A DNA stretch of 64,000 nucleotides, taken from Blautia sp. (GTDB taxonomy: Bacteria > Bacillota > Clostridia > Lachnospirales > Lachnospiraceae). A program made the translations under genes and the position numbers. Location: positions 40,833 to 104,832 of the forward strand of contig JAETNR010000009.1 of NCBI GenBank assembly GCA_021772055.1. The letters run 5' to 3'. This document shows positions 17,867 through 27,224 of this stretch, in pieces; position 1 is the stretch's first letter, and each line of letters begins with the position of its first letter. The notes under the pieces are model-generated. The model was not told where the DNA came from and made no database searches. It saw only the letters and a list, made by a program, of their open reading frames with translations.

Positions 17867-20731
17867 ATGAATAGATTTCTGGAATTTTTTGACAATATGA
17901 ATGAACTGGTATATGTTTTGGATATTGCAGATCATAGTCTGGTCTATGTAAATAAAAAGGGCCTGGAGATTCTTGGACTTTCTTCTATGGAAGAGGCTGC
18001 TGGAAGGATGTGCTACGAGCTTCTGCAGAATTCTTCTTTACCCTGTACGACTTGTAATCCGGAGGAATTAAAACCAGGATACTTTAAGGAATACCGGTAT
18101 TATAATCCTGTTCTTGACAGACATCTGATGATGAAGGAAACGGTTCTGGAAGAAAACGGAAGGAAATACCGGCTGGAGCTGGCCATTGATGTCAGCGGAC
18201 AGGTGCAGAGGGAGACCATGGAAGGAAGGTACCAGAACCTGGAGGCGATCATTAACGAAGGGCTTAGGGTGGCCCTTCAGGAAAAGAAGCCCTCCGGTAC
18301 TTTGGCTGTCCTTCTGGAATATCTGGGTAATGCCCTGAATGGTGAACGTACCTACATATTTGAAAAAAATGCAAAGGGTGGAGATGACAACACATACGAG
18401 TGGACTGCAAAGGGAATTATGCCGGAAAGAGAAAATCTTCAGGATCTTCCTTCAGAGGTATGTGAAAGCTGGTACCGCAGTTTCCGTGCCGGCAGGCATA
18501 TTATGATTGAAGATCTGGAAGATATCCGTACAACAAATCCGATGCAGTATGAGGTGCTTAAGAATCAGAAAATCCATTCCCTTGTGGTGGTGCCCCTTTA
18601 TGATAATGACAAAGTGATCGGCTTTTTTGGTGTGGATAATCCTCCGGGAAAGGCTATGGAGTATGCGTCCGATATGCTTCAGATCACGGCACATTTTATT
18701 GTTTCCAGTTTAAAGCAGCGCAATCTGTTAAAAAGGCTGGAGGAGAGAAGCTACGATATTTTTAAATCCCTGAATGTGGATTATGTAGGAATTTTTGAAA
18801 TTGATTTTAATACGGATAAGTGTGAAGTATACAAAAAAATAGAACATTCCAGGGGAACGATGAATCCCAATTTGGAATTCTGCAGGAGCTATCAAAGTGC
18901 AATAGAAAACTATATTTCGCTGTATGTATCGGAATGGGACCAGGAAGCTCTGCGTACTGTGACAAAGAAAGATTATGTGCTTGAACAGCTTAAAACAAAA
19001 AAGAAATTTTATATGAGATATCATGTAAAAGAAAATCCACAAAACGTAGAGAATTTTGAAATTCACTTTGCAAGCATGGGAAATGATCTCAATAAGGTGA
19101 TTCTGGCATTTCGGAATGTGGACTCCGTAGTAAAGGAAGAAGAGCAATATAAACTGGAGACCAGACGAAATGTGGAAGATATTCTGGAGGGTTCCAGAAC
19201 AGGCATGTGGACTATAGAACTTGAGGAAAGCTGCAGGCCCCGGATGTATGCGGACAGAACCATGCGGATGCTTCTTGGCGTGGAAGAGAATATCGGACCG
19301 GAGGAATGTTATCAGCATTGGCTTTCCAATATCGATCCGGAGTATACGAATCTAGTGCAGGAAACGGTAGAAGAAATTTTGAAAAGAGGCCGTTCTGAAG
19401 CCGTTTATCCCTGGAACCATCCGCTGCTTGGGAAAATTTATGTACGTTGCGGAGGCGTGCCTGATGGACGCTTCTCGAAAAAGGGCGCTTGCCTGAAAGG
19501 TTATCATCAGGATATTACGGAGACCATGGTTACGAGACAAAAGCAGGAGAAAGCTATTCTGGAGGCACTTGAAAAGGCACAGAGGGCGAGTTCCGCAAAA
19601 AGCGAATTCCTTTCCCATATGTCACATGATATCCGTACGCCTATTAATGGGATTTTGGGCATGCTTTCCATCAGCGAAAAAAATCCCCGGGACATGGAAC
19701 GGCAGAGGGAATGCAGAGCAAAAATCCGGATATCTGCAGAGCATCTGCTGTCTCTTATTAACGATGTCCTTGAAATAAGCAAATTGGAGAGCGGAGAGCT
19801 GTCTCTGATGGAAGAATCCTTTGATCTTTATGACCTTTTAGACAATTGCATGACCATAATAAGTCCAAGGGCCGTAGAAATGGGAATTACACTGGAAATG
19901 AAGCCGCTGGACATCCGGCATAGAAAATTAGTGGGAAGCCCTTTGCATATACGGCAGATCCTGATCAACCTTATAGGGAATGCCATTAAATATAACCGGA
20001 AAAATGGCAGCGTATGGGTTTATGCAGAAGAATTATCCTTTGAAAATGACATTGCACAATACAGGTTTGTGGTGGAAGATACGGGAATCGGAATAGGGGA
20101 GGAGTTCCAGAAGTATATTTTTGAGCCTTTTACCCAGGAGCACCATGATGCAAGGACAGAGTACCACGGAACAGGTCTCGGAATGTCCATTACCAGGAAG
20201 CTGGTGGATCAGATGGGTGGAACTATCGGTCTGGAAAGCCAGATCGGCAAAGGAAGTACTTTTACCGTATGCATTCCGATCCGGATGGATATGGATACGA
20301 AGGAGGAGCCTGCTATTATGGAGGAATCTGCTGATATTTCAGGAATGCAGGTTCTTCTGGTGGATGACAATGAGATTAACTGTGAAATCGTACAGTACAT
20401 GCTGGAGGACGCAGGAGCGTCCGTGGTAATTGCAGGAAATGGCTTGGAGGCTGTGGAAGCCTTTGAGAAATCTTCCTATGGAGCGTTTGACTGCATTTTA
20501 ATGGATCTGATGATGCCTGTAATGGACGGTATGGAAGCTTCCAGAAAAATTCGCAGTCTGGAGCGGAGCGATGCAAAGTCGATCCCTATCATCGCCCTTT
20601 CTGCGAATGCCTTTGAGGAGGATGCAAGAGCAGCAAAAGAGGCAGGGATGAACGAGCATCTTGCAAAGCCGGTGGATATTGAGAAAATGATAAAGACAAT
20701 TTCTTATTTGGTGAAGGCTGCGGCGGTATGA
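17867..20731 (+). CDS. Cytosolic hybrid sensor histidine kinase/response regulator (PAS-GAF-PAS-HK-REC)
   Basis: 954 residues, no signal peptide or membrane helix, so it senses inside the cell. Order: PAS (about 1-120, FFDNMNELVYVLDI), GAF-like (about 135-285, HSLVVVPLYDNDKVIGFFGV), PAS-like regions to about 560, HisKA with phospho-acceptor in SHMSHDIRTPINGILGML (His near 588), HATPase (NLIGNAIKY near 700, DTGIGIGEEFQKYIFEPF), and a C-terminal receiver with VLLVDDNEINCE and DCILMDLMMPVMDG (phospho-Asp near 878). No HPt domain and no output regulator lie nearby, so partner and signal are unknown. TAAGGAGA precedes ATG 17867. Confidence 0.9.
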   Translation: MNRFLEFFDNMNELVYVLDIADHSLVYVNKKGLEILGLSSMEEAAGRMCYELLQNSSLPCTTCNPEELKPGYFKEYRYYNPVLDRHLMMKETVLEENGRKYRLELAIDVSGQVQRETMEGRYQNLEAIINEGLRVALQEKKPSGTLAVLLEYLGNALNGERTYIFEKNAKGGDDNTYEWTAKGIMPERENLQDLPSEVCESWYRSFRAGRHIMIEDLEDIRTTNPMQYEVLKNQKIHSLVVVPLYDNDKVIGFFGVDNPPGKAMEYASDMLQITAHFIVSSLKQRNLLKRLEERSYDIFKSLNVDYVGIFEIDFNTDKCEVYKKIEHSRGTMNPNLEFCRSYQSAIENYISLYVSEWDQEALRTVTKKDYVLEQLKTKKKFYMRYHVKENPQNVENFEIHFASMGNDLNKVILAFRNVDSVVKEEEQYKLETRRNVEDILEGSRTGMWTIELEESCRPRMYADRTMRMLLGVEENIGPEECYQHWLSNIDPEYTNLVQETVEEILKRGRSEAVYPWNHPLLGKIYVRCGGVPDGRFSKKGACLKGYHQDITETMVTRQKQEKAILEALEKAQRASSAKSEFLSHMSHDIRTPINGILGMLSISEKNPRDMERQRECRAKIRISAEHLLSLINDVLEISKLESGELSLMEESFDLYDLLDNCMTIISPRAVEMGITLEMKPLDIRHRKLVGSPLHIRQILINLIGNAIKYNRKNGSVWVYAEELSFENDIAQYRFVVEDTGIGIGEEFQKYIFEPFTQEHHDARTEYHGTGLGMSITRKLVDQMGGTIGLESQIGKGSTFTVCIPIRMDMDTKEEPAIMEESADISGMQVLLVDDNEINCEIVQYMLEDAGASVVIAGNGLEAVEAFEKSSYGAFDCILMDLMMPVMDGMEASRKIRSLERSDAKSIPIIALSANAFEEDARAAKEAGMNEHLAKPVDIEKMIKTISYLVKAAAV

Positions 20732-20847
20732 TCCATGCAGATACCATGGCAACAGAAGAAATTTATTGTGAAAGCCGATTGAAAGGCATGCGGAGGATGT
20801 GCGAAATATTCACCAAAAAGTTTCTTGTAGTTTTTATGAATTTAGGA

Positions 20848-20876
20848 TTGATATTTCTGATAAAATGCACTATAAT
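20848..20876 (+). promoter_or_regulatory. Sigma-A promoter of the small P-loop gene
   Basis: TTGATA at 20848-20853, a 17-base spacer, and a consensus TATAAT at 20871-20876. Transcription would start near 20883, giving a leader of about 58 bases ahead of a TAAGGAGG ribosome site at 20925-20932. The strong promoter and ribosome site suggest high expression. Confidence 0.75.
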
Positions 20877-20941
20877 TGAAACATATTAATTATAGAATTT
20901 GTTCAAAATTAATATTATAGTGTCTAAGGAGGAAAAACAGG

Positions 20942-21361
20942 ATGGTTGAACTGATTGTAGGAAAGAAAGGCAAAGGCAAAACAAAAGTACTGTTAGACAG
21001 AGTGAACGGCGCGATTAAAGACGCAAATGGCAGCATTGTTTACTTAGACAAGAGCACGAAGCATATGTATGAGCTAAACAATAAGGTCCGTCTGATTGAT
21101 GTTTCCGGTTATCCGCTTAAGAACTGTGATGAGTTTGTTGGATTTATCTGCGGCATCATTTCTCAGGATCATGACCTTGAGCAGATATATCTTGACAGCT
21201 TCCTGAAGATTGCGAAGCTGGAAGAAGCCGATGTTACAGGTACATTAGAGCAGCTTGATGCGATTGGAACCAAGTTCGGGGTATCTTTCATAATCAGTAT
21301 TTCTCTTGATAAAGAAGAAATTCCGGAATCTTTCCAGGATAAAGTTGCTGTTTCGTTATAA
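20942..21361 (+). CDS. Small P-loop protein of unknown function
   Basis: 139 residues, not recognised as a named family. IVGKKGKGKTKVLLDRVN at the N-terminus is a Walker A-like loop (GKKGKGKT), and SIVYLDKSTKHMYEL follows like a beta strand. Near residue 75-90 an acidic stretch (ISQDHDLEQIYLDSFLKIA) might be a Walker B equivalent. No second ATPase domain is present, so a full motor is unlikely. It is monocistronic with its own strong promoter, ideal ribosome site and terminator. Similar proteins have been loosely labelled PilT/ATPase in Clostridia; I would not transfer that. Confidence 0.75.
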   Translation: MVELIVGKKGKGKTKVLLDRVNGAIKDANGSIVYLDKSTKHMYELNNKVRLIDVSGYPLKNCDEFVGFICGIISQDHDLEQIYLDSFLKIAKLEEADVTGTLEQLDAIGTKFGVSFIISISLDKEEIPESFQDKVAVSL

Positions 21362-21405
21362 TGCAGATACGAAAGCTGTACATACGGGAGAATTATTAAA
21401 AAACG

Positions 21406-21443
21406 AAGGGGCCATGCGAATTTCTTACGCATAGTCCCTTTTT
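21406..21443 (+). terminator. Hairpin terminator between convergent genes
   Basis: GGGGCCATGCG and CGCATAGTCCC (with two imperfect pairs) flank a short AATTTCTTA loop and are followed by five T residues. It ends the small P-loop gene, and its A-rich left flank could also stop transcription from the recombinase side. Confidence 0.75.
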
Positions 21444-21502
21444 ATGTGTTGAGAACATCCTGAAAAATGTTCCGCGGATCTTCCTGGCTTACGGGAAAAC
21501 CG

Positions 21503-22558
21503 TCAGTCCTCCCTAAGCCTGACTGCAGTAGCCGCCTGGCGCCGTCTGGCGTCGTCCAGGGCTGCGTAATGCTTCTTGGTCGTGTTCACATCCCTGTGGC
21601 CTAAAACATCCGCTACAAGGTAAATATCGCCCGTTTCCTGGTAAAGGGCAGTGCCGTAGGTACTGCGGAGCTTGTGGGGCGTAATTTTTTTGGTGGTGGT
21701 TACTTCCCTGGCATATTTCTTTACCAGATTTTCTACCGCCTGGACACCGATGCGGCGGCGCTGGGCAGAGTAGAAGAGAGCGTGTTCATGCCCTGCAAGG
21801 GGTGTGATCCCTTTCCGGACTTCCAGGTATTTCTTCAACGCTTTTTCTACCTCAGGGCCGAAATATACGATCATTTCATTCCCGCCTTTTCGGGTAACCT
21901 TAATTCCGTTATTTTTAAAATCAATATCCTCCACATCCAGCCCCACACATTCGGAAACACGAATCCCGGTTCCAAGAAGCAAAGTCACAAGAGCCAGATC
22001 CCGTTCTTTTGTTTTTTCATAGAATACACGTTTCTGACCTGTCAGATGATCACCGCAGTGTTCGATATAATCCAAAAGAATTGCCACCTCATCGGTATCA
22101 AGGCGCACAATGCTTTTCTGGTGGATTTTCGGGACATCCACCAGAACGGTGGGATTGGTATGGATCATTTCTCTTTTAAAATAATAGGCATAGAAGCTGC
22201 GCAATGCGGAAATTTTTCGTTTCAGCCCCCGTTCACCGTTTGTTTCGGTTTTGTCGCCGCTTTTGTATACTTTGAGATATTCCTGATATTCTTCAATATC
22301 CAGTGCCTGCACCTGATCCAGAACATCAACGGAAAAGTCCTGCATGGTATAATTTTTAAATGCCGGATTTTCCTCCAGAAGAAACTGAAAAAAAATGCGG
22401 ATATCATATGCATAGGAAATCCTTGTTTTTGTTGTGGTGGTTGGCTCTACAGCGCGAAAATAATCCCTGCAGAAAGGCGGCAGGGTCTTTAAAACTTCCC
22501 GAAGCTTTATCGTATTGTTAATGTCTGTTTGTTCATGATAAGTAACTCGTTTGTCCAT
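21503..22558 (-). CDS. Xer-like tyrosine recombinase
   Basis: 351 residues. The N-terminal SAM-like core-binding domain (residues about 15-140) precedes the catalytic domain with the full set: Arg in GTGIRVSECVGLD, Lys in TRKGGNEMIVY, HKLR, GHRD and the nucleophile Tyr in KKHYAALD. Length fits XerA/XerS-type single recombinases, which resolve chromosome dimers, better than phage integrases. No attachment repeats, excisionase or cargo genes flank it, which favours a housekeeping role. No dif site was recognised nearby. Confidence 0.88.
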   Translation of the reverse strand: MDKRVTYHEQTDINNTIKLREVLKTLPPFCRDYFRAVEPTTTTKTRISYAYDIRIFFQFLLEENPAFKNYTMQDFSVDVLDQVQALDIEEYQEYLKVYKSGDKTETNGERGLKRKISALRSFYAYYFKREMIHTNPTVLVDVPKIHQKSIVRLDTDEVAILLDYIEHCGDHLTGQKRVFYEKTKERDLALVTLLLGTGIRVSECVGLDVEDIDFKNNGIKVTRKGGNEMIVYFGPEVEKALKKYLEVRKGITPLAGHEHALFYSAQRRRIGVQAVENLVKKYAREVTTTKKITPHKLRSTYGTALYQETGDIYLVADVLGHRDVNTTKKHYAALDDARRRQAATAVRLRED

Positions 22559-22637
22559 AGTTTGACCTCAATTAAAAAAATTCTCCATATCTATTTGAAA
22601 AACTCGGGTTTGTCGTATAGATGTATCGCTATCCCTA

Positions 22638-23084
22638 TTACAGGATAGACTCATCAAGAATAACGGTAAACGGTCCGTCATTTTCCAAAGAAATCTTCAT
22701 GTCAGCGCCGAAAATGCCATGCTGTACTACAGGAACAGATTTGGCTGCTTCGGCAATCATATATTCATAAAGCTGTTCTGCAAGCGTTGGATTGCCTGCC
22801 TCAATGAAGCTTGGCCGGTTGCCTTTTTTACAGTTGGCATAAAGGGTAAACTGTGATACCAAAAGCAATTCTCCCTGCACATCTTTTAAGGACAGATTGG
22901 TTTTTCCGTCACTGTCCTCAAAAATACGAAGTCCGAGAAGCTTTTTCAGATATTTCTCTGCAATTTCCCTGGTGTCATTTTGTCCTACGCCAACAAAAAC
23001 CAGAAAGCCTTTGCCAATTTTTCCAACGGTTGCTCCCTCAACCTTTACCTCTGCGTAATTTACACGCTGTATGACTAATTTCAT
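22638..23084 (-). CDS. dtd: D-aminoacyl-tRNA deacylase
   Basis: 148 residues, exact family size. It hydrolyses D-aminoacyl-tRNAs (and Gly-tRNA-Ala) as a proofreading dimer. Visible motifs are [13 protein letters not shown] at the start, [20 protein letters not shown] (active-site SQ-T region) and DGPFTVILD near the C-terminus, corresponding to the Gly-cisPro motif region. It sits 15 bases beyond the end of the next gene on the same strand, implying co-transcription. Confidence 0.96.
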   Translation of the reverse strand: MKLVIQRVNYAEVKVEGATVGKIGKGFLVFVGVGQNDTREIAEKYLKKLLGLRIFEDSDGKTNLSLKDVQGELLLVSQFTLYANCKKGNRPSFIEAGNPTLAEQLYEYMIAEAAKSVPVVQHGIFGADMKISLENDGPFTVILDESIL

Positions 23085-23099
23085 TACAAATGTGCCCCT

Positions 23100-24581
23100 T
23101 TATGATTTTTTTCTTCTTTTATCCAGTTCCTGCCTGTATTTTCCGTAAAGCTCTTTCAGTTTGGCTGTAGCTGCTTTTGAAAATTCCTTTATTTTTTTCC
23201 AGGCAATGATGCTGTATTTCTGAAGCAGTTTCCATACTTTTTCAAGAAATTGAAAAACGAAATTCCAGATTTTCATGAACATACCGTCCGGATTTTTCAT
23301 TCGCTTTAATTCCTGAAGCTTTCGGTCTGGCTGCTCTTTCGGCATTTGCAGGATTTCTTTTGTTTCAGGATCCAGGCAGTCCATATTGCAGTAATCCTTT
23401 ACATCGTAAGGCATTTCCCTGTCATGAAGTGCTTTTCCGAGGAGTTTCCAGGCTGCTGCATAAATAACTGCACATACCGGTACTCCAATGATCATTCCCA
23501 TGATTCCGAACAGACCGCCTCCGATCATAATGGATACAATGACCATGAAACTTGATAAACCTGTGGAATCTCCCAGGATCTTCGGTCCCAGGATATTTCC
23601 GTCAAACTGCTGAAGAAGCAGGATAAAAAATGCAAAATATACGCTCTTCAGAGGGTCGACCAATAGTATCAGGAAAATACAGGGAATCGCTCCTAAATAA
23701 GGCCCGAAAAACGGAATTACATTGGTTACGCCCACCACAACACTGACCAGAATGGCGTACGGCATGCTTAAGATGGTGGTCCCGATGTAGCAAAGCACAC
23801 CAATAATGGCGGAATCCAGGATTTTTCCGCTGATAAATCCGCCGAAAGTCTGGTGCGTAAAACGCATGGAATGGATGATCGTATTGGAAACCTTTGCAGG
23901 AAAAATCGCGTATACCACCATTTTGCTCCTTGCCACAAAGATCTCTTTATCTGCCAGAACGTAAATAGATACGATGGCGCCGATCAGAAAGTTTTTCAGA
24001 AAGACCAGAATATCAAAAACTCCTGCAGAGATATTTCTCAGCATCTGCTGCATCTGAGGCAGAATGTTGGTAGACAGGTAATTCTGAGCCTGCTCGGAAT
24101 ACTGTGTCAGCATATCGATCATTTCAGGATCCAGTTTCCATCCTTTTTCCACAAAGGTATTTAGCCAGCTTTCAATGCTTCTTACATAATAAGGAAAGCT
24201 GTAAATAATATTCATGATGCTTCGGATCAGCTGCGGCAGGATCATCATGATCAAGGTATAAATAATGATCAGCAGCAGAAACAGGGAAAGAAGGACGCAG
24301 ATCCAGCGCACTACTCTTCTGCCGCGCTTTGCCAGTGTTTTTTTTCTCTTTTTCAAAAAGGGATAAATCAGTTGCTTTTCTAAAAAATTAACCACAGGGC
24401 TTAAAATATAAGCAATGGCAAAACCATAAATGATGGGTGCCATAATGCTGAAGAAGGTTTTAATCCCTGTGATAAGCGTCCGCATATGAAAGATTCCGTA
24501 GTAAAACAGCAGACTTGCCGCAATTACCAGAAATGCAGTGACTCCCCAATGCAGATATTTATTCTCCCAACGAAATTTCAT
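23100..24581 (-). CDS. AI-2E/PerM-family membrane transporter
   Basis: 493 residues. The family fold is visible: several hydrophobic helices at the N-terminus, a long amphipathic segment (SWLNTFVEKGWKLDPEMIDM), then the conserved GGFISGKILDSAIIGVLCYI and VTNVIPFFGPYLGAIPC. A charged C-terminal tail of about 110 residues (KKIKEFSKAATAKLKELYGK) is predicted cytosolic and helical. ATG 24581 has GGAGGAA ten bases upstream; a frame extension to 24707 has no ribosome site. Substrate unknown; the family includes AI-2 exporters and cation/H+ antiporters. Confidence 0.88.
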   Translation of the reverse strand: MKFRWENKYLHWGVTAFLVIAASLLFYYGIFHMRTLITGIKTFFSIMAPIIYGFAIAYILSPVVNFLEKQLIYPFLKKRKKTLAKRGRRVVRWICVLLSLFLLLIIIYTLIMMILPQLIRSIMNIIYSFPYYVRSIESWLNTFVEKGWKLDPEMIDMLTQYSEQAQNYLSTNILPQMQQMLRNISAGVFDILVFLKNFLIGAIVSIYVLADKEIFVARSKMVVYAIFPAKVSNTIIHSMRFTHQTFGGFISGKILDSAIIGVLCYIGTTILSMPYAILVSVVVGVTNVIPFFGPYLGAIPCIFLILLVDPLKSVYFAFFILLLQQFDGNILGPKILGDSTGLSSFMVIVSIMIGGGLFGIMGMIIGVPVCAVIYAAAWKLLGKALHDREMPYDVKDYCNMDCLDPETKEILQMPKEQPDRKLQELKRMKNPDGMFMKIWNFVFQFLEKVWKLLQKYSIIAWKKIKEFSKAATAKLKELYGKYRQELDKRRKKS

Positions 24582-24736
24582 GAATGCTATTCCTCCATAC
24601 GACTTTTGCCAACTCTCATGATGTTGATTTGAAACCTGTAATGCATCAATTATATCACAAGGGCATATGTTCTCACTAAATTCGCCCGGCGCTTCGCTTG
24701 GACTCATTAAGTATTCACATTATACCACGTTTCTTA

Positions 24737-24765
24737 TTGTCCTGACAACCAAAAAGAGATATAAT
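24737..24765 (+). promoter_or_regulatory. Promoter of the ttcA-like gene
   Basis: TTGTCC at 24737-24742, 17-base spacer, perfect TATAAT at 24760-24765. A start near 24772 supports ATG 24817, which has AGAAAGGA upstream, over an in-frame ATG at 24781 that would leave almost no leader. Confidence 0.7.
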
Positions 24766-24816
24766 AATTGTGGGTTAACAATGATACTAAAAGATTATGA
24801 GACAGAAAGGAATATT

Positions 24817-25554
24817 ATGAAATTACAGCAGGTATTAAGTGTTACGCGCAAAGCTGTGGATGATTTTCATATGATTGAAAGCGGGGACAAAATTGCCGTG
24901 GGTATTTCCGGAGGGAAAGACAGCCTGACGCTGCTTTATGCGCTCCATGGCCTTGCCAGATTTTATCCGAAACCATTTACACTGGAAGCAGTTACTGTTG
25001 ACCTGGGATTTGAGGGAGTATCCATGGAACCTATCCAAAAGCTCTGTGATGACCTTGGAGTTCACTACACTCCCATTCCCACAGAAATCTATAAGATTAT
25101 TTTTGAAGACAGAAAAGAAAGCAATCCCTGCTCTCTCTGTGCAAAGATGCGCAAAGGAGCATTAAACGAAACAGCTAAGAAACTTGGCTGCAACAAGGTT
25201 GCCTATGCACATCATAAGGATGATGTGGTAGAGACAATGCTCATGTCTTTGATTTTCGAAGGACGGTTTCATACCTTTTCCCCTGTAACTTACTGGGATC
25301 GCATGGACCTCACACTGATCCGACCGATGATTTATATGGAGGAAATGGATGTTATTGGTTTTCAGCATAGATACGATCTGCCTGTGGTGAAAAACCGCTG
25401 CCCTGCAGACGGCAACACGAAACGGGAATATGTGAAGAATCTTTTGCGAACACTTGGCTCTGAGCATCCGGGGGTAAAAGAGCGCATGTTTACTGCAATT
25501 TTAAATGGGAATCTAAAAGGCTGGGATATACCGGAAAAAGGGACTTCTCTATAA
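24817..25554 (+). CDS. ttcA: TtcA-family tRNA 2-thiocytidine synthetase-like PP-loop ATPase
   Basis: 245 residues. The PP-loop GISGGKDSLTLLYAL near residue 30 adenylates the target base. The Cys pair in NPCSLCAKMRKGAL (near 110) plus NRCPADGN (near 190) match the iron-sulfur ligands used by TtcA to thiolate cytidine 32 of tRNA. AHHKDDVVETMLMSL is a typical family stretch. It is short compared with E. coli TtcA (311), as in Clostridia, so the exact target base is inferred. Confidence 0.85.
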   Translation: MKLQQVLSVTRKAVDDFHMIESGDKIAVGISGGKDSLTLLYALHGLARFYPKPFTLEAVTVDLGFEGVSMEPIQKLCDDLGVHYTPIPTEIYKIIFEDRKESNPCSLCAKMRKGALNETAKKLGCNKVAYAHHKDDVVETMLMSLIFEGRFHTFSPVTYWDRMDLTLIRPMIYMEEMDVIGFQHRYDLPVVKNRCPADGNTKREYVKNLLRTLGSEHPGVKERMFTAILNGNLKGWDIPEKGTSL

Positions 25555-25571
25555 AGAGAAGCCCCTTTTTT
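25535..25571 (+). terminator. Terminator after ttcA-like gene
   Basis: AAGGGACTTCTCT and AGAGAAGCCCCTT pair around an ATAA loop and run into six T residues. The hairpin includes the stop codon of the gene and sits in the short gap to the convergent kinase gene. Confidence 0.85.
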
Positions 25572-25581
25572 GTATAGATGC

Positions 25582-26220
25582 TCATTTTTTACAATTATCA
25601 AAAGTTTCAATTGCATCGATGATTGTTTTGATCGCTCCGTCAATTCCGAACTTGCTGGTGTCAACGCAGAGATTGTAGCTGGTCGCAGAGCCCCATTTTT
25701 TATTTGTATAATAATTGTAATAGCTTGCGCGGCTTTTATCTGCCTTGACGATCATATCCTTTGCTTCCTTGGCTGAATTGTGATGTCTTCCGGAGATCCG
25801 GCTGATCCTCCAGTCAAGGTTTGCGTGAACGAAGATGCTGAAACAGTCCTTATTATCAGCAAGGGCATAGTCTGCACACCTGCCTACCATTACACAGGGT
25901 CCTTCTGATGCCAGCTTTTTGATTGCATCAAACTGTGCCAGAAATACCTTATGGTTCATGGGCATATCTGAAAATCCGGCAGAAGAATATCCAAAAGAGT
26001 AAGTATCCATTACCAGTGAATATAAGAAACTGTTGGTTGGTTTTTCGTCGTGGTTTTCAAACAGTTCCTTGCAGATACCACTGTCATTCGCCGCATGTTC
26101 CAGAAGCTCCTTGTCATAACATTTAATCCCGAAATGCTGAGCAATCTCCTGGCCGATCTGTCTTCCGCCGCTGCCGTACTGGCGGCCAATTGTAATAATA
26201 GAACTTGTACTGTTGTTCAT
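25582..26220 (-). CDS. Cytidylate kinase-like family protein
   Basis: 212 residues. SSIITIGRQYGSGGRQIGQEIA is a degenerate P-loop characteristic of the cytidylate kinase-like family. GPCVMVGRCADYAL and RISGRHHNSAKEAKDMIVKADKSRASYYNYYT follow, the latter resembling the CMP kinase lid. The true cmk gene is usually separate, so nucleotide specificity is open. ATG 26220 follows GGGAG with eight bases spacing; the GTG three codons upstream is too close to it. Confidence 0.8.
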   Translation of the reverse strand: MNNSTSSIITIGRQYGSGGRQIGQEIAQHFGIKCYDKELLEHAANDSGICKELFENHDEKPTNSFLYSLVMDTYSFGYSSAGFSDMPMNHKVFLAQFDAIKKLASEGPCVMVGRCADYALADNKDCFSIFVHANLDWRISRISGRHHNSAKEAKDMIVKADKSRASYYNYYTNKKWGSATSYNLCVDTSKFGIDGAIKTIIDAIETFDNCKK

Positions 26221-26276
26221 AAGCTGCACTCCCTTCTGCGTAAAGAACTAACGAAAAAGATAAATAGTTTAAATTT

Positions 26277-26305
26277 ATTATACTATTTTTGGTGATAAGT
26301 GACAA
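26277..26305 (-). promoter_or_regulatory. Promoter of the cytidylate kinase-like gene
   Basis: On the minus strand, TTGTCA (26305-26300), a 17-base spacer and TATAAT (26282-26277). The promoter abuts the rluD-like stop codon, so the kinase gene is transcribed independently of the upstream aroB-lspA-rluD block. Confidence 0.75.
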
Positions 26306-27220
26306 CTATTTTCTCAATTTATTTAGCAAATTTACAAAATAATCCGGCAAAGGAGCTTCCAGTTCCAGATATTCTCCTGTGAGCGGATGTACAAAACCGA
26401 GTACCATAGCATGAAGAGCCTGTCCCTGAAGATGATAGGGATTCCTGCCGGATCCGTAAACTTCATCTCCCAGAAGAGGGTGCCCGATACTTGACAGATG
26501 CACACGGATCTGATGGGTGCGTCCCGTTTCCAGGCGGCATTCCAGATAGGCGGCATTTTCAAAACGCTCCAGAACACGGTAGTGGGTCACTGCATCTTTT
26601 CCGTTTTTGTAGTTGATGGCCATTTTTTTTCGGTCAACAGGATGACGGCCAATGGGTCCTTCCACCACGCCTTCCTCTTCTTTAAAGCTGCCGTAGGCAA
26701 TGGCTCTGTAACGGCGCTTGATGCTGTGCTCTTTTAACTGTTCTGCCAGGGCACGGTGAGTAACATCATCCTTGCAGATGAGAAGCGCTCCTGTGGTATC
26801 TTTATCAATTCTGTGGACGATCCCGGGACGAAGCACACCGTTAATTCCGGAAAGCTTTCCCTGGCAGTGAGCAAGCACCGCATTGACCAGAGTGCCTTCC
26901 ATATGGCCTGCGCTTGGATGTACCACCATATTTTTCGGTTTATTCACTACCAGAAGATATTCATCCTCATAGAGAATATCCAGAGGAATCTCTTCCGGAA
27001 GGATGCTGAGCTCCTTTGCATCGGGAAGCGTCAGCCGGATACACTCTTTTTCCTGTACTTTGTAATTGGATTTCACTGCCTTTCCATTTACGGAAACCAT
27101 TCCGTCCTTCAGAAGCTTTTGGAGATAGGAACGGGAATAATCCGTGCATTTTTCTGCCAGAACCCGGTCAATCCGGTTTCCGGCCTCCTGTGAATCCATG
27201 AGAAATTCAAGCTGTTCCAT
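26306..27220 (-). CDS. RluA/RluD-family 23S rRNA pseudouridine synthase
   Basis: 304 residues. N-terminal S4 domain (GNRIDRVLAEKCTDYSRSYL) and a catalytic domain with GIVHRIDKDTTGALLICKDD holding the catalytic Asp, and RTHQIRVHLSSIGHPLLGDE near the C-terminus. Length and lspA adjacency match RluD (YlyB in Bacillus). It follows lspA at a distance of four bases, implying co-translation. Confidence 0.93.
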   Translation of the reverse strand: MEQLEFLMDSQEAGNRIDRVLAEKCTDYSRSYLQKLLKDGMVSVNGKAVKSNYKVQEKECIRLTLPDAKELSILPEEIPLDILYEDEYLLVVNKPKNMVVHPSAGHMEGTLVNAVLAHCQGKLSGINGVLRPGIVHRIDKDTTGALLICKDDVTHRALAEQLKEHSIKRRYRAIAYGSFKEEEGVVEGPIGRHPVDRKKMAINYKNGKDAVTHYRVLERFENAAYLECRLETGRTHQIRVHLSSIGHPLLGDEVYGSGRNPYHLQGQALHAMVLGFVHPLTGEYLELEAPLPDYFVNLLNKLRK

Positions 27221-27224
27221 AATC

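Noticed and set aside
21674..22492. Long open frame (272 codons) antisense to the recombinase gene
   Set aside because: It mirrors an authentic recombinase with all catalytic residues, is rich in Phe/Cys/His as shadows are, and has no ribosome site.
21503..22558. Recombinase as integrase of a prophage or ICE
   Set aside because: No cargo, excisionase, or flanking direct repeats; surrounding genes are core.
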